Shown here piece by piece: positions 23,450 through 33,955 of a DNA stretch of 64,000 nucleotides (positions within the stretch are counted from its first letter, which is position 1; each line of letters begins with the position of its first letter). The notes beneath the pieces are model-generated. The model had not been told where the DNA came from, made no database searches, and saw only the letters and a program-made list of their open reading frames with translations. Origin of the DNA: Cryptomeria japonica (Eukaryota > Streptophyta > Pinopsida > Cupressales > Cupressaceae); NCBI RefSeq assembly GCF_030272615.1, contig NC_081414.1, forward strand, positions 815,836,396 to 815,900,395, written 5' to 3'. Made by a program: the position numbers and the translations under genes.

Positions 23450-24142
23450 TGGTATCAGAGCCATTAGAGTGTCATTGGTTTGCTAATTGAGAGAAATTTG
23501 ATGTTATTTGGGGTTGTGTATTTTGGAGTTTTCTATTGCAGGTTATTATTGAAGCTTGATGGGTCAAATCTGAGGCTACCATTGGATTGAGGAGGACCAA
23601 GAAAGTCAATTTTGCCTTTTGTTTCATCAAAATCGGACTTCGGAGGTCAAATCTATAGGCATTTGAAGTTTGACGCTGCGACAGAAATTTTCTAGAAATT
23701 ATAATTTTGCAAGCAATTTTCAAATAGCGATATCTCACTCATCCGGACACGTTTTTTCGAGCAATTTTTTTTGTTTTGGAGTAGAATTTCGTGATCTGTA
23801 CAGTGGTGTAGAATTTTTCTGATTTTCGGATACAAGTTTTTCAGAAATTGCGAAATCCCAATTTTTACAACTTTGGAGGCTTCGTTTGGGCTCATATGGA
23901 CTCCTTTTCAGGTGTCGTTTTTTTTTAAAGTGCATATTTTTTCATCTACTTTCATAATCTGCTATCTGTTTGTAGTGATTTTAAGTAGAAATTGTACATT
24001 CAGTATTTGGCCATTTTTTGCATATTTGGTACTTGCATTTTGCTTGGATCTCAGTTTAGATCACTAGCAGTATTTGTTGAAGTCTCTTAGATCTCATTTT
24101 GAGAAGTTGTAAATTGAAATCAGAAGTCCACTTTGCCTTGTT

Positions 24143-25328
24143 TTGCAAGTGGCCCATTGTATATGCACTAAGTATAAAGTGCCAAAATCACCATTTTGGG
24201 GGGGTTTCTTGATTGAGTATTATGGGGGGGTGTCTTGTGTGATTGTGTCTCTCTCTATCTTGTGTTTTTTTCATTTTGGTGCTATGGGTTCTCCTAAATT
24301 TCCACTTTCAACTCCTCATAATTATGCATCATGGAAAATTAAGGCATGGAGTAAACTAATGGAAAAAGGACTCATTCATTATGTAAATGAAACTATTACA
24401 GCACCACCTGATCCTAAGGCTGATCCTAATGCTCAAATTGAATGGCTTACTAAGAATGCTATGGCACTTGAAACACTTAGAAAGTATGTATAAGATGACC
24501 TCATTTTTCACATTGATAAGTGTAAACATTTAAAGAGGCTTGGGATATTTTTAAGAAATTGTATGGTCAAGTTGATGAGATTAAGGGCTACAAGCTTGAT
24601 AGTGAACTCACAACTTTGGATCCCAAGGATTTTGATACAATCCAAGATATGTCACAAAAGCAACTGAGCTAAGAGCAAAGCTAAAGGATTGTGGAATTGA
24701 CAAAAAGGATGCTCAATTGGTTTATAACTTGTTGGACAAGCTTCCTTGAGTTTATGCAGCCTTTATATCTAGCTTTCACACCCATAGGTTAGCTCAAGGT
24801 TCCTCATACACTTCTCCCTCATTTGATTCATTCATGGAGATGTTGATACTTGAGCAATCTAAGTTGACCACGATGGGGATTCTCAAATCTTCAAAGTCAC
24901 AAGCTTTGGTGGCTAACAAAGAGAATCAAAGTAATCAAGGAAAATGCAAGAATCAAAAGCAACCTAAGTCTAAACCACAACAAAATGGAGCACAATCTTC
25001 CTCTCCACAACAAGGTGATTCACCATTCTCACCTAAGAGGAAATCATATAGGGACAATCTTTTTTGTGGATATTGCAAGAAGTTAGGACATGATGAACAT
25101 CATTGTTATAAGAAGGATATTGATGAGTTGAAGAATCTTCTTGAGAAGAATAGAATCAACCTACCTTCTAGAATGTCTGCATCGGCTTCTTCTTCCAAGG
25201 ATAAAGAAAAGGATCACTCTTTTGGGACAGATAAAGGAAAGGGACAAGCTCTTTGTGCTACTACAAGTCATGATTCAAGGAGATGGCTTCTAGATTCAGG
25301 GGCTTCTCATCATATGGTATCTTCGTAG
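24143..25328 (+). pseudogene. Copia gag-protease region, fossil
   Basis: Parts seen: a gag N-terminal region (about 24284-24490) with the typical start SPKFPLSTPHNYASWK; a CCHC zinc knuckle C-x2-C-x4-H-x4-C (about 25065-25106) used in RNA binding; and a protease-type WLLDSGAS motif (about 25278-25310) holding the catalytic Asp. The region is broken in a few places. The order is normal for Copia elements. Confidence 0.8.
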
Positions 25329-25331
25329 TCT

Positions 25332-26501
25332 ATGTTTTCTACATTTCAGCCTTGCCACATGCTGCAGATTTTGATGGGCAATCATACATACATGGATGTG
25401 ATTGGGAAAGGATCTATTGCCATTGGGGATAACTCCTTCAATGATGTGTTGTGTGTACCCCACTTGACAAATAATCTTCTTTCCATCTATCAAATCACAC
25501 ATGGGGCAACTAGGAAAACTGTGGAGTTCACACTTGATTTAGTTATCATTAAAGACTTGGAGAGTGGAGCTATCATTGCGACTTGGGTGGTTGATCATGC
25601 ATCTCGGTTGTACTCTTTTTCATATTTTGGTCCTATTAATGAGGTTGATTCTTTGTATGTTGATGATTTAGATTTTGAGGAGAACTTTGGGCATTTGAAC
25701 TTGGGGATTCTCACATGTGACCCCGTTCTTGAGCCTTGCATTTCATCTCCTTGTATTGATATCACACCACCTATTGCACCTGATGATGCAACTAGTGTGA
25801 CAATTTTGCCTTCTTATGATTCAATGCAGCAGGATATTTCATGTCTTCCAACTTCAGTTGATTGGGATGCCTACTTGACAGACATTGCAGGTTTGTTTTT
25901 GGACTCCTACATTGCAGATTTGGGAGACACTATTGATGGCATTCATCTTCTCTTTGATGAAGATGATCCTTCTTTGATTGTTGTGAGAGATAACTCTGAC
26001 CCTCTTGTGCGTTATCTACATAATCAATCTTTAGAGGTTGACATGATTGTGGATACTTGTGTACAACACTTGGAGGAGGTCTCTTTATCTTTTGAGGAGA
26101 CATATGAGTCTTTGGATATTGTTCTACATTCATCTCCACTAGATCTTAGAGTTCCTTTTTCAGCAATGTGGCACAATTTACCACCTTTGGAGGGGGTAAC
26201 TTTCAGCATCGACATGGTGACACTTGAGCAGTTTTCAGAGATTCCTTTCATCATGAGTATTTTTGCTTCATCTTCCCTTCATGGTTGTGGAGACTTCATG
26301 GATCCATCTTTGGTTTTGTTTCTTTCTAAGGGGAGGAACGTGGTTCGACGTTCATGGAGCAGTTTCTTCATTCATCTTCGAGCTTCTATTATTGGTGTAG
26401 ATTCCACATTGAGGGGGGGCTTCCTAGTCTCTCTTATTCTTCTCTCATATGGGGGGGACTTTTTCCTCACATGGGGTTTTGTCCTTCACATACTTCTATG
26501 A
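25332..26501 (+). CDS. Unrecognised acidic ORF in place of Copia pol, fossil element
   Basis: A 389-codon frame. The first 100 or so residues continue the usual region after the Copia protease (motifs like VLCVPHLTNNLLSI, then a stretch like the start of the GAG-pre-integrase region). From about residue 120 the protein leaves the Copia pattern and becomes an acidic sequence rich in Asp, Ser and Leu with no integrase HHCC or DDE motif and no YxDD reverse-transcriptase motif. It runs almost to the non-coding 3' leader before the PPT. Its role is unknown: it may be a captured sequence or a fast-evolving structural part. It belongs to the fossil element at 22960-27215. Confidence 0.6.
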   Translation: MFSTFQPCHMLQILMGNHTYMDVIGKGSIAIGDNSFNDVLCVPHLTNNLLSIYQITHGATRKTVEFTLDLVIIKDLESGAIIATWVVDHASRLYSFSYFGPINEVDSLYVDDLDFEENFGHLNLGILTCDPVLEPCISSPCIDITPPIAPDDATSVTILPSYDSMQQDISCLPTSVDWDAYLTDIAGLFLDSYIADLGDTIDGIHLLFDEDDPSLIVVRDNSDPLVRYLHNQSLEVDMIVDTCVQHLEEVSLSFEETYESLDIVLHSSPLDLRVPFSAMWHNLPPLEGVTFSIDMVTLEQFSEIPFIMSIFASSSLHGCGDFMDPSLVLFLSKGRNVVRRSWSSFFIHLRASIIGVDSTLRGGFLVSLILLSYGGDFFLTWGFVLHILL

Positions 26502-26724
26502 GAGTTCTTTGTATCTAGTTTTCATCTCTCTTTTGGGGGAGAGTTTTTTCCCATTGGGTTTTTCTCTCTTTCCCCACTTTGTGAGAGATTTCATTGCATT
26601 GGTTTTCATGCATTTGCATTTGTACATGGGTACCTAACATGGCCTAGTAGCTGGGACCCATCTTGCATTGCTTAGTTGCATTGTAGACTTAAGTGCATTC
26701 CCCTAAGTTGCACTTAAGGGGGGG

Positions 26725-27215
26725 TGTTGGTGTAAATAATTATTCATCTTGGATATTATTACACCTTACTTAAGTTTACTTAGGAAATGCATTTCATAGT
26801 AGTTTGGATATGAGACACTTGGGTGTTTGTGCCACATTGGGATAGTGTGTGTAGGAGAATTTCCACCTTTTATGGTGCAATCTTGTTGTTACACTCCACA
26901 TTCAGTGGGTGATCCACCTCATGTGGAATATTATACTGTTTCTCCTACCTACCCACACCTATTTCCTACCTACCCTTGTTTCTTATTGAGCCACATGTCA
27001 TGTTTGTGTGCTCACATATCCATATAGCCTTGCCTATATAAGTAGGCTCATATTCATTGTATGTATCGATTGATGATCCAGTTGATCATTATTTTCATCT
27101 TGATAGAATACAGTTTATTTCTATCATCTATTTTGTTCTATCTTATTTGTGCTTTCCATTGCCTCTTGATCTTGGCAAAATCTCACATGGTATCAGAGCT
27201 GGTCCATGTCTCACA
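26725..27215 (+). repeat. Copia 3' LTR
   Basis: Matches the 5' LTR along its full length, ends in CACA and is followed by the target duplication ataga. Confidence 0.88.
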
Positions 27216-29045
27216 ATAGACCATGCTATACATGTCTCGAGGATGGATTAAAATGAGTATTGTGTCTAAGAGGGAAGGTAAAACAAGAAGTGTGTTTTGG
27301 GATACAACCCTTAAAGAAACATTTCCTATTTTTTTGATAAATTATTTTTATATATTACTTCATATGTATACACTTTTTTTCTACACTATATCCTTAAAAA
27401 AGGGGGAAGAAAAAGTTACAACCCAAAGTCATGCAAGGCAACGCCTTTAAAAATATATCCAAATAGAAGAGACAAGAACTATAGTTGTTAAGTATCCTGG
27501 GCTATGGATCTAACACAAAGAGGAGGAGGTAGAAAATGGTCGACAAGATTGCCCCAATTTGTAGGAGGGTATTGGCTATTGGCTACGTAGCCCCTTCTTT
27601 ATTAGTTTGCTCACCATCTAAAGGTAAAATAACATTCATAGGAGAAAGGACTAGAGCAAGGCGAGGAAACAATATGAAGAAGAAATTGAATGTAAATGAT
27701 AATGCTAGGACCAATCATGCACATTATGAGTCATATTGAGAAGGCTAAGAAGCATGAAAATAACGAAAACCTTGACGATATGCAATGTCTCATGTTTTAA
27801 TAATAACACCCTTAAGAAGGATATTGACCTCTATTGGAAGGAGAGGGTAGTGAAACTCTAGCAACCATAAAAAGTGTATTACTCCTTAGTGCAATGGTAA
27901 ATAAACACTTGTAGATGAGCTACTTCAAGCACAACTTTATTAGCTAACATTTGTATTTATATGAGAACGTTAGAGAAAAACATGTACTTGAGAGACAAAA
28001 AAATGAATTTCATAGCAACATATTAAAAAGAGAGAAGCATATCCATCTTTTCAAATGCTAAATAGGTTTTCCACTTAAAATTAAGTCATATTAAGGTAAA
28101 ATTTGCAAAAATTCTGGGTGAATCCTATAAAAGAATCACGTGCTAGGAAAAATAATTAGGTCTGAATGACTTGAAAAAAATCATTGACTCAATTCCAAGT
28201 GGCTTGGACTTTAGAATAAAACCAAAAAGGAAACTTGAGAGTCTCCTTTTAATATTTGAAATAGGACAACAAGGACTAATAACACCTTGATAGAGAATAC
28301 ACCAAAAAAAAGTGAGTAATTTTAGCTTAATGATGGTTGACTAAATAATCTAGAAGATCTATGTTATTACAATTCAACTAAAGATTTATCTTTTGCACCA
28401 AATGCAAATTTGTAGAGAGAGCTAAATTGCAACATAATGAAATCTTAAATACATTTTAGATTCTAAAATTAAAAAAATAGATAAGGCTACTCATAGAAAA
28501 TTAAGAGATGAGAGATAAGGAATAGAATAACAATCTTTTTAGTCACCGGTGTAACTTTGTTGCTCTGATTTGACTACTCTATATTAGGAGGACCAATTTG
28601 GACTTTACATCTTACTTTTGTCTTCTCTTTTAGGACATTTTTTACTTGACTTTGTGTAGCAGCATTCATATGAATGCATGATCATGTTCTTCTATTGTGT
28701 TGACGTGTCTTATATGATTGCAACAATGTCCTCTACTACTCTACTATCTACACGTGTAAAGGAAATCGACATTCAAATGACATGTAGTGACATAGATACC
28801 TTGAAGGGTTTGTTATGAGACGGTTGAATAGTAAAACTTATTTGTTGATGATCAAACTCTACAAAGATTTGATAAGAACATAGAAGGAATACATTGAAAA
28901 ATGTATATGAATAAACTACTCGTGAAGATTGAGTTACAACAATAATTTCTATTGTGCTTCTTAATGCCTATTACTAATATATGTTGACACAATGCATTTT
29001 TAACTCTTTTTTAATATAATAATGATCAAATTATCGTTTTACATA
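27216..29045. repeat. Unit C1 middle part, no gene seen
   Basis: Shares long runs with 41890-42900, 45460-45700, 47110-47790, 55320-56780 and 59640-61100. Frames on both strands are short and not shared as proteins between copies, so this is treated as non-coding repeat DNA. Confidence 0.65.
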
Positions 29046-29274
29046 ATGTATAATTTAAAATCTACGTGGCCACGGTTTCACATTTTACCCTATCTATCTC
29101 GAAATTGCTGGCACTCTTCTTGAGGTTAGCAGATAACGTTTCTTCTATCAAATACAAACGTTTTATCTGCAAGATCTGCACAAGAGCCATCTGTCCAAAA
29201 GCGCGTGGTCCCAATTGATTGTATTCCGAACCAGGCTTTTGAGCTCAACTGTTACCAGCCGATGGAATCTCGCA

Positions 29275-29289
29275 TTGACACACGTGGCA
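29275..29289 (+). promoter_or_regulatory. Conserved W-box/G-box block before the 74-aa ORF
   Basis: ttgacacacgtggca, ending 217 bases before the ATG at 29507. The same block ends 218 bases before the homologous ATG at 57907. CACGTG with ACACGTGGC fits a bZIP/ABRE-type site. Role inferred. Confidence 0.5.
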
Positions 29290-29506
29290 AATACAGAGCT
29301 TCTGTTTGTTAGGTATGTCTTCTTCTCGGATGCCGCGAGGTTGGAACCCGGAACCTCCCTGTTACCTAGTAGAAATATACAGTCTGCCCCTTTAAATTCT
29401 TCGCTAGCATGGTCGACAGAAAAGCCTGGATATCTTTTTTCAACTGATCTCTGTTTCTGTTTGACTCGGCTTATCTTCTTATCTGTTTCTCGGGAAGGAA
29501 ATTGCG

Positions 29507-29731
29507 ATGACGGAAATTGCGCTGGTAATCGCAGAGGTTTACGCAAGGGAGCGTGACTTTGAGAAATTGAATGCCCCAAAAGCTGTTACTGTTCCAGTCA
29601 TACAGCCGTCTAATGACGGACTTTCACAATGCTTAGAGGCATTCAGGGTTAGAATTCGTTTGATTGAGGAGAGCCCTGAGAAAGGGGGGTCTCTGAGAAG
29701 AGCATTTGTGGAAGGGCGGTTCTCACCTTGA
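29507..29731 (+). CDS. Hypothetical 74-aa ORF, short-ORF family
   Basis: The ATG-initiated 74-codon frame includes the segments AEVYARERDFEKLNAPK and EAFRVRIRLIEES. I do not recognise the family. A full-length homologue lies at 57907-58131 (about 70 percent identity) and relics at 4571 and 8462. A comparison of the two full copies by eye gives many more amino-acid-changing than silent differences, especially in the last third, so the frame does not look strongly constrained. It could be a first exon, a relic of a gene carried by the repeat, or a chance frame. A conserved G-box block lies about 217 bp upstream. It converges on the minus-strand ORF at 30261. Confidence 0.4.
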   Translation: MTEIALVIAEVYARERDFEKLNAPKAVTVPVIQPSNDGLSQCLEAFRVRIRLIEESPEKGGSLRRAFVEGRFSP

Positions 29732-30260
29732 GTAGCCAGCCTGTCACAATAATTGATGAACAAATTAATGTACAGCTCAAACATATGAGAGGTTTGACTG
29801 ATCTTACCATTATTAGTTGATTTGTAAGGAGAACATCTTACAGTTTTCCAATTTTTTGAGGCTTTGTTGTATATACTGAAAAATATCTTTGGGTAGAAGT
29901 GAGGTATATAATATGAATTTATTTTTGTATAGTTTCAGAGTTAACTTTTGTCTGTAATTTATATATTAGTTATTTTAGTTTGATTTTATGGGTAGAGATT
30001 TAACTTCAAAATTTGATAAGTTAGCCCCTTTGAATTAGTTGTTATTCAAATTGAATGTTAAGGTCTATAAAAGATTATGTAATCATCACAAAACAGTTAC
30101 AAAGACGATAATATTAGATTTAAATGAACATTTACAGAAGTTGCAGAGGGTTAGATATTCTAACCCTCTGTTTAATGCAAGATTTGAGATATTTGCCATA
30201 CAAAATGAGCAAGAGTACTAGGCCAAAATGTATAGATTACAGAAAATATTTTGCAGTAAA

Positions 30261-30482
30261 TCACGCAGAGAAGAATCCCTCTTCAATGGCGGCATGGAAG
30301 ACATTCCTGGGCTCTCTAAGCTTTTCAAACACCATTCTTCCAAGTTTATTAGAGATCCGAGACCCTTCCGAAATCAAATCCTGCCAAGAAATTGACTCAT
30401 CTTTGGGATTGCGAAGAATGAGTTGTGCAGAAACAGTTGCAGGGGTATCATTCCTCTGCTGCTCATCACCTCTCTCTGCCAT
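30261..30482 (-). CDS. Hypothetical 73-aa ORF, copy 1 (possibly constrained)
   Basis: From ATG (30482) to TGA (30261) it gives 73 residues: a polar N-terminus MAERGDEQQRND, then a mixed helical-looking part with ISWQDLISEG and VFEKLREPRN, ending in EEGFFSA. No signal peptide or membrane segment is visible, and no known family was recognised. The copy at 48699-48920 has the same start, stop and length with only three amino-acid replacements, while about seven codons differ silently. That ratio suggests purifying selection. A TATA-like ttataaaa (30577-30584, minus strand) lies about 95 bases before the ATG in both copies. A GT shortly after codon 72 could also be a splice donor, so this may be a first exon. 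Confidence 0.5.
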   Translation of the reverse strand: MAERGDEQQRNDTPATVSAQLILRNPKDESISWQDLISEGSRISNKLGRMVFEKLREPRNVFHAAIEEGFFSA

Positions 30483-30576
30483 CGCTTCTTCCGTCAAATG
30501 TTGTAAACAAAACACGAATTGCTTTGAAATATTTTGGAAGCTTTGCCGTTGAATGATGGAACGAGGGTTTTGGGAG

Positions 30577-30585
30577 TTTTATAAG
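30577..30585 (-). promoter_or_regulatory. TATA-like box before the 73-aa ORF
   Basis: Minus strand cttataaaa, about 95 bases from the ATG. The counterpart at 49016-49023 (ctataaaa) has the same spacing. Confidence 0.45.
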
Positions 30586-30799
30586 CAGAAAAGAACAGAT
30601 AGAAACCATGAGCTTGTATTTTCAATGCAAGCGCAGCGTTTTTTTAATAATCTGGTATTGGGGCTGTCAATCTCAAAACAATGGGATCCCACTGTATCTC
30701 CATTAAAACCAATGGGCTAAATTACAACATGAATTGTTTATTTTTATTTTTGAAATGCTTCAGATTGCATTGGATATCAATTATCCACACTTATAAAAG

Positions 30800-31025
30800 C
30801 GGCACTGGCTAGGAGGTGAAAATTTGCACCGCCCCTATCCCAATGCCAGTACAACCTGTCATCTCCAACTGTTACTGCCTTAACTTGTCTTAGGGTTTTG
30901 GGCCCTCCCACAATAATTTATTTTAGTAAGTTTTTTATAATTTTTTATATCTATTATGTTTTTATATTTTTTAAATTACAATTTCTAATATAATAAATTA
31001 TATATTTAAAACTTTTAATAATTAG
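30800..31025. repeat. Left terminal inverted repeat
   Basis: Pairs with 39997-40222 on the opposite strand. About 85 percent identical, with a gap of some 15 bases in the first third. The inner edge fades into AT-rich sequence, so the true length may be larger. Confidence 0.8.
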
Positions 31026-31189
31026 TATATCTATATTCTTAAAAATAAATATACTTAAAATAATGCTGAGAGATATCACATAATTGTCTTGCATGTTTAT
31101 ATATTTAATTATGAATTATATGATTTTTTAAAAAATTGTTCTTACTGATTTTAATAGTATATTATAACATACATAATATATTATATATT

Positions 31190-31500
31190 AAAAAAATTGT
31201 ATGTTAGAATTATTTATGTTAAATTTAACATAGAAAATAAAAAAATTATGTTAAAATTACTTATGTTACATTTAACATAGAAAATAAAAATTTGTATGTT
31301 AAAATTACTTACGTTAAATTTAACTTAGTAACTAATTAAGTGATTTTACCATTGATAATATATAACTAAGTGATTTTAACATAGAATTTTTTTTAACATA
31401 CATAAATTGAAAATAAAAATTTGTATGTTAAAATTGCTTTGTTAAATTTAACTTTAGAAATAACAACATAGAATTTATTTTTTAACATACATAATATGTA
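31190..31500. repeat. AT-rich tandem and palindromic repeats inside the DNA transposon
   Basis: Several units of about 55-65 bp contain the near-palindrome gttaaatttaac followed by aaaataaaaattt.tatgtt. They sit only on the left side of the LINE insertion. Confidence 0.7.
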
Positions 31501-31605
31501 ACTTAACATATTTTATAATATATCACTTAGTTAGATCATATATAACTAAGCGATTTTAACATATATCAAAAAATTCTAATAAGTATATCACTTAATTATA
31601 TATTA

Positions 31606-31621
31606 TATAATTATGTATGTT
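31606..31621. repeat. LINE target-site duplication, left
   Basis: tataattatgtatgtt, 16 bp, identical to 39668-39683. Confidence 0.92.
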
Positions 31622-31750
31622 TTTTTTATTAAAAAAGCAGTGAGAACAAGGGCACTGACCCTTTACATAGCAAAACCATCAATCATAGCGCAGAAACAAC
31701 ACTATAACAACAATTAACAACACCAAACATAAAAAAGAAATCAAGTCTTT

Positions 31751-33920
31751 TTAACAATAAAAAACAACAGCTGAAAAAACAAACGACGGGGGTGCCTTGC
31801 GCACCCCAGTGGCCTCCATGGTACTGCTCCACTCGGTAGACAGGAATTTGTAGAGGTCCCTAGCCTCCCATTTGTGCTCATCAGTGTCAGCATAGCCTTC
31901 CCTCAACAGAGAGAGGGTGAGTGTGGAGCTATGTAACACCTGCATATGGAATTTGTTCAGACCCACCATTTGGGCTTCCCAAGTCTCCATCTTGTTCTTG
32001 AGTTGTTTGACCTCCTCCTTGATAGACTGCATATCAAGAACAGGGCCGAGGTTTTCAATTCTCTGCGTGATGTCCAGCACATCCGTGCTCAGCTTTTCCA
32101 TTTGTTGTAAAGAAGGGGCCTCCTGGGGGTTCTCAACAGCCAAGTCATCAATAGTTTCAGTAGTCTCTTTGGGCTCGCCACCAGCAATGGAGTTGTCAGT
32201 ATCCTTAACCAGGTCCATCAGAGGGATATAATGCATCACCTGTTCGGCCAAGTTTAAATCCTTATCCAAATTTCTAGGATTCAGAGCATTGTTGTCAAGG
32301 ATTTCCACACTAATAAGACCCTCAGTGTCCATGTTCATAGGGGTCGTATCTTTATCGTCAAAGAGTTCCTGGGATTTCCTTTCAGGTGTAGTCATTTCAA
32401 CAACACCAACAATGGTCAGGACTATGAGGTCCCTAGTCATATTAACATTATCAACATCCCCATCAGGGTCCCCCTTAGTTTTAGGGCCCTCCTCCTTCTT
32501 GTCCCCAATGGGGTCCTCCTCAGAGTCCAGATTCTCAATAACCGGGGTCTTCTTCTTGCAACCTTTGGAAGCAAGTCTAGAGGATCTCCTTTTAACCTTC
32601 AAGTCCAGAGAAGGGTTGTCATTCTTAGTGTCCTCAGCCAAAGAATTGTCATCATAGACAATGCATTTGCGTTTAGTGGGGATTTTGCTTTTTCCCTTGG
32701 ACAGGGAGCGAGAAGCACTGGGGGAGGCAGGTAGAGTTAAGCTAGGGGAGACCGCCGAAAGAGAAACAACCGAGGCATAGGCAGGCAGGGACATGGTGGT
32801 CATGGCAATGCCCTCTTGGGGATATTGGAAGAATCTAGGGAAAGTAAGAGACAAGGCCACGAGCTGTTGGGGAGTCGACATAGGGGGCTGAGAGAGTGAA
32901 AGATTCCTAGGGTGGCAGAGAGCCTCATGCAATTTATACAACCTATAAATAAGACCCTCGTGGAGGAGGAAAAGAGGCTTATCCCCATGCTTAGGGTCCA
33001 TAGTGTCCTTAACAGAGCTCTCTAAGGAGTGCAATAAATAAAACGATAGACAAAGCAAATCATTATTGCGAAAGTGATTGAGGAGTGGCAAATGGTAGTA
33101 TAGAATACCTTATACCTGCCTTCGAGAGTGAAGTATTTCATGATCATGAGGTAGATCATGTTCCACAGGTGCTTGAGCTCCTCCCGAGAAAACCCACCTT
33201 GCAGCTTGACAAGTTCCTCATAGTTGCAAAAAAACCGTTTTAAACCCTCACTATTTGCAACATGACTGGTACGCTTCCAGCAATGACCATCCAGGGTCAG
33301 CTTCATAGCTTGGGCAATGGTCTCCTCAGAGACATCAAAGGTAATACCACCAACCAAGACCTGTCTTCCAGACTAGGAGGCGAAAGCAGCCGAGAGCTGC
33401 TCATCATGGCCTTTTAGGCAGTCCAGAAAATTAGCAATTCCACCTTCAACACAGAAATTCCAAACAAGAGGGTCATTTTTAAACTCATTTGGATTGTCTA
33501 GTTCATATCTCACTCTGTCACCCCCCATTTCGTCCGCCAACAAAGCTTCCTTAGTCATAAAACAAATGAAGTTGCAGAGACCCTTCAAGAAGCAAGCCAA
33601 GAAGAGAAAATGGGGAATGTGCGAGCCAAACGTCAATAAATGAGAAATGAGGTTGGGTGCATGGGAAAATAAGAAGTCACTTTTAGTAATGATTTGCTGG
33701 TTACGAGGCATTAAGAGCCAACAGATACCAGCGACAGCCAACACGTTTCCAATCTAGTCGTACTTCATCATGGCTTTGCAAGCCCAAGTGAAATGTCGAC
33801 ACAGTAACGTGTGCGTCATCTCCAGCCTGGCCAAATGAGTCACCACCTCATCTGAAGGGATCTAAGGAATATTCCCATTATTTGAATTATAAATCCACCA
33901 CCTCCAGACAAACCCAAGGG
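31751..33920 (-). pseudogene. LINE ORF3, unrecognised, downstream of RNase H
   Basis: Reading the minus strand, one frame runs from about 33920 to 33100 with three TAG stops (33862, 33754, 33373). After a one-step frameshift within tatactac near 33095, the frame stays open for 446 codons to TAA at 31751. The N-terminal part has patterned segments such as GGITFDVSEETIAQAM and FTLEGRYKVFY. The middle has basic, nuclear-signal-like stretches (KVKRRSSRLASKGCKKK). The C-terminal part (about 32100-31950) looks like a coiled coil with IKEEVKQLKNKMETW. I know no such ORF in characterised plant L1 elements. It may be a third LINE protein, or host sequence carried by 3' transduction. Confidence 0.6.
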
Positions 33921-33955
33921 AAAAAAGGAGGGGGAGGGAAGCATTTAGCAGCCAC

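Larger units (their letters stand above)
22960..27215 (+). mobile_element. Ty1/Copia-type LTR retrotransposon, non-autonomous
   Basis: LTRs 22960-23449 and 26725-27215 (about 490 bp each) differ at roughly ten positions, about 98 percent identity, so the insertion is young compared with the array around it. The 5-bp target duplication ataga lies at 22955-22959 and 27216-27220, and the empty site is visible in sister unit C2 near 41880. PBS tggtatcagagcc (initiator tRNA-Met) is at 23450-23462 and a PPT with a G7 run is at 26713-26724. The interior of about 3.3 kb has gag and protease parts followed by an unrecognised ORF; I find no integrase, reverse transcriptase or RNase H. It is broken, with a few breaks in the gag-protease part. 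Confidence 0.9.
22484..30799. repeat. Array unit C1 (interrupted by a Copia element)
   Basis: Unit C1 comprises 22484-22959 and 27216-30799. Matching stretches are at 41405-41900, 50475-50960 and 59345-59640 (left part), at 42085-42900, 55325-56780 and 59780-60900 (middle part), and at 48190-49265 (right part). It includes the 74-aa ORF at 29507 and the 73-aa minus-strand ORF at 30261. Its left edge is cut by the LTR remnant. Confidence 0.8.

Noticed and set aside
24143-24280. N-terminal extension of the gag frame
   Set aside because: The first residues do not look like gag; the recognisable part starts near 24284.
25930-26254. Minus-strand frames opposite the Copia acidic ORF
   Set aside because: Shadows of the longer plus-strand frame with no motif.
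29539-29784. Minus-strand 81-codon frame opposite the 74-aa ORF (also 57876-58145)
   Set aside because: Antisense shadow; the plus frame has the shared start, stop and upstream block. I cannot fully exclude the antisense frame.
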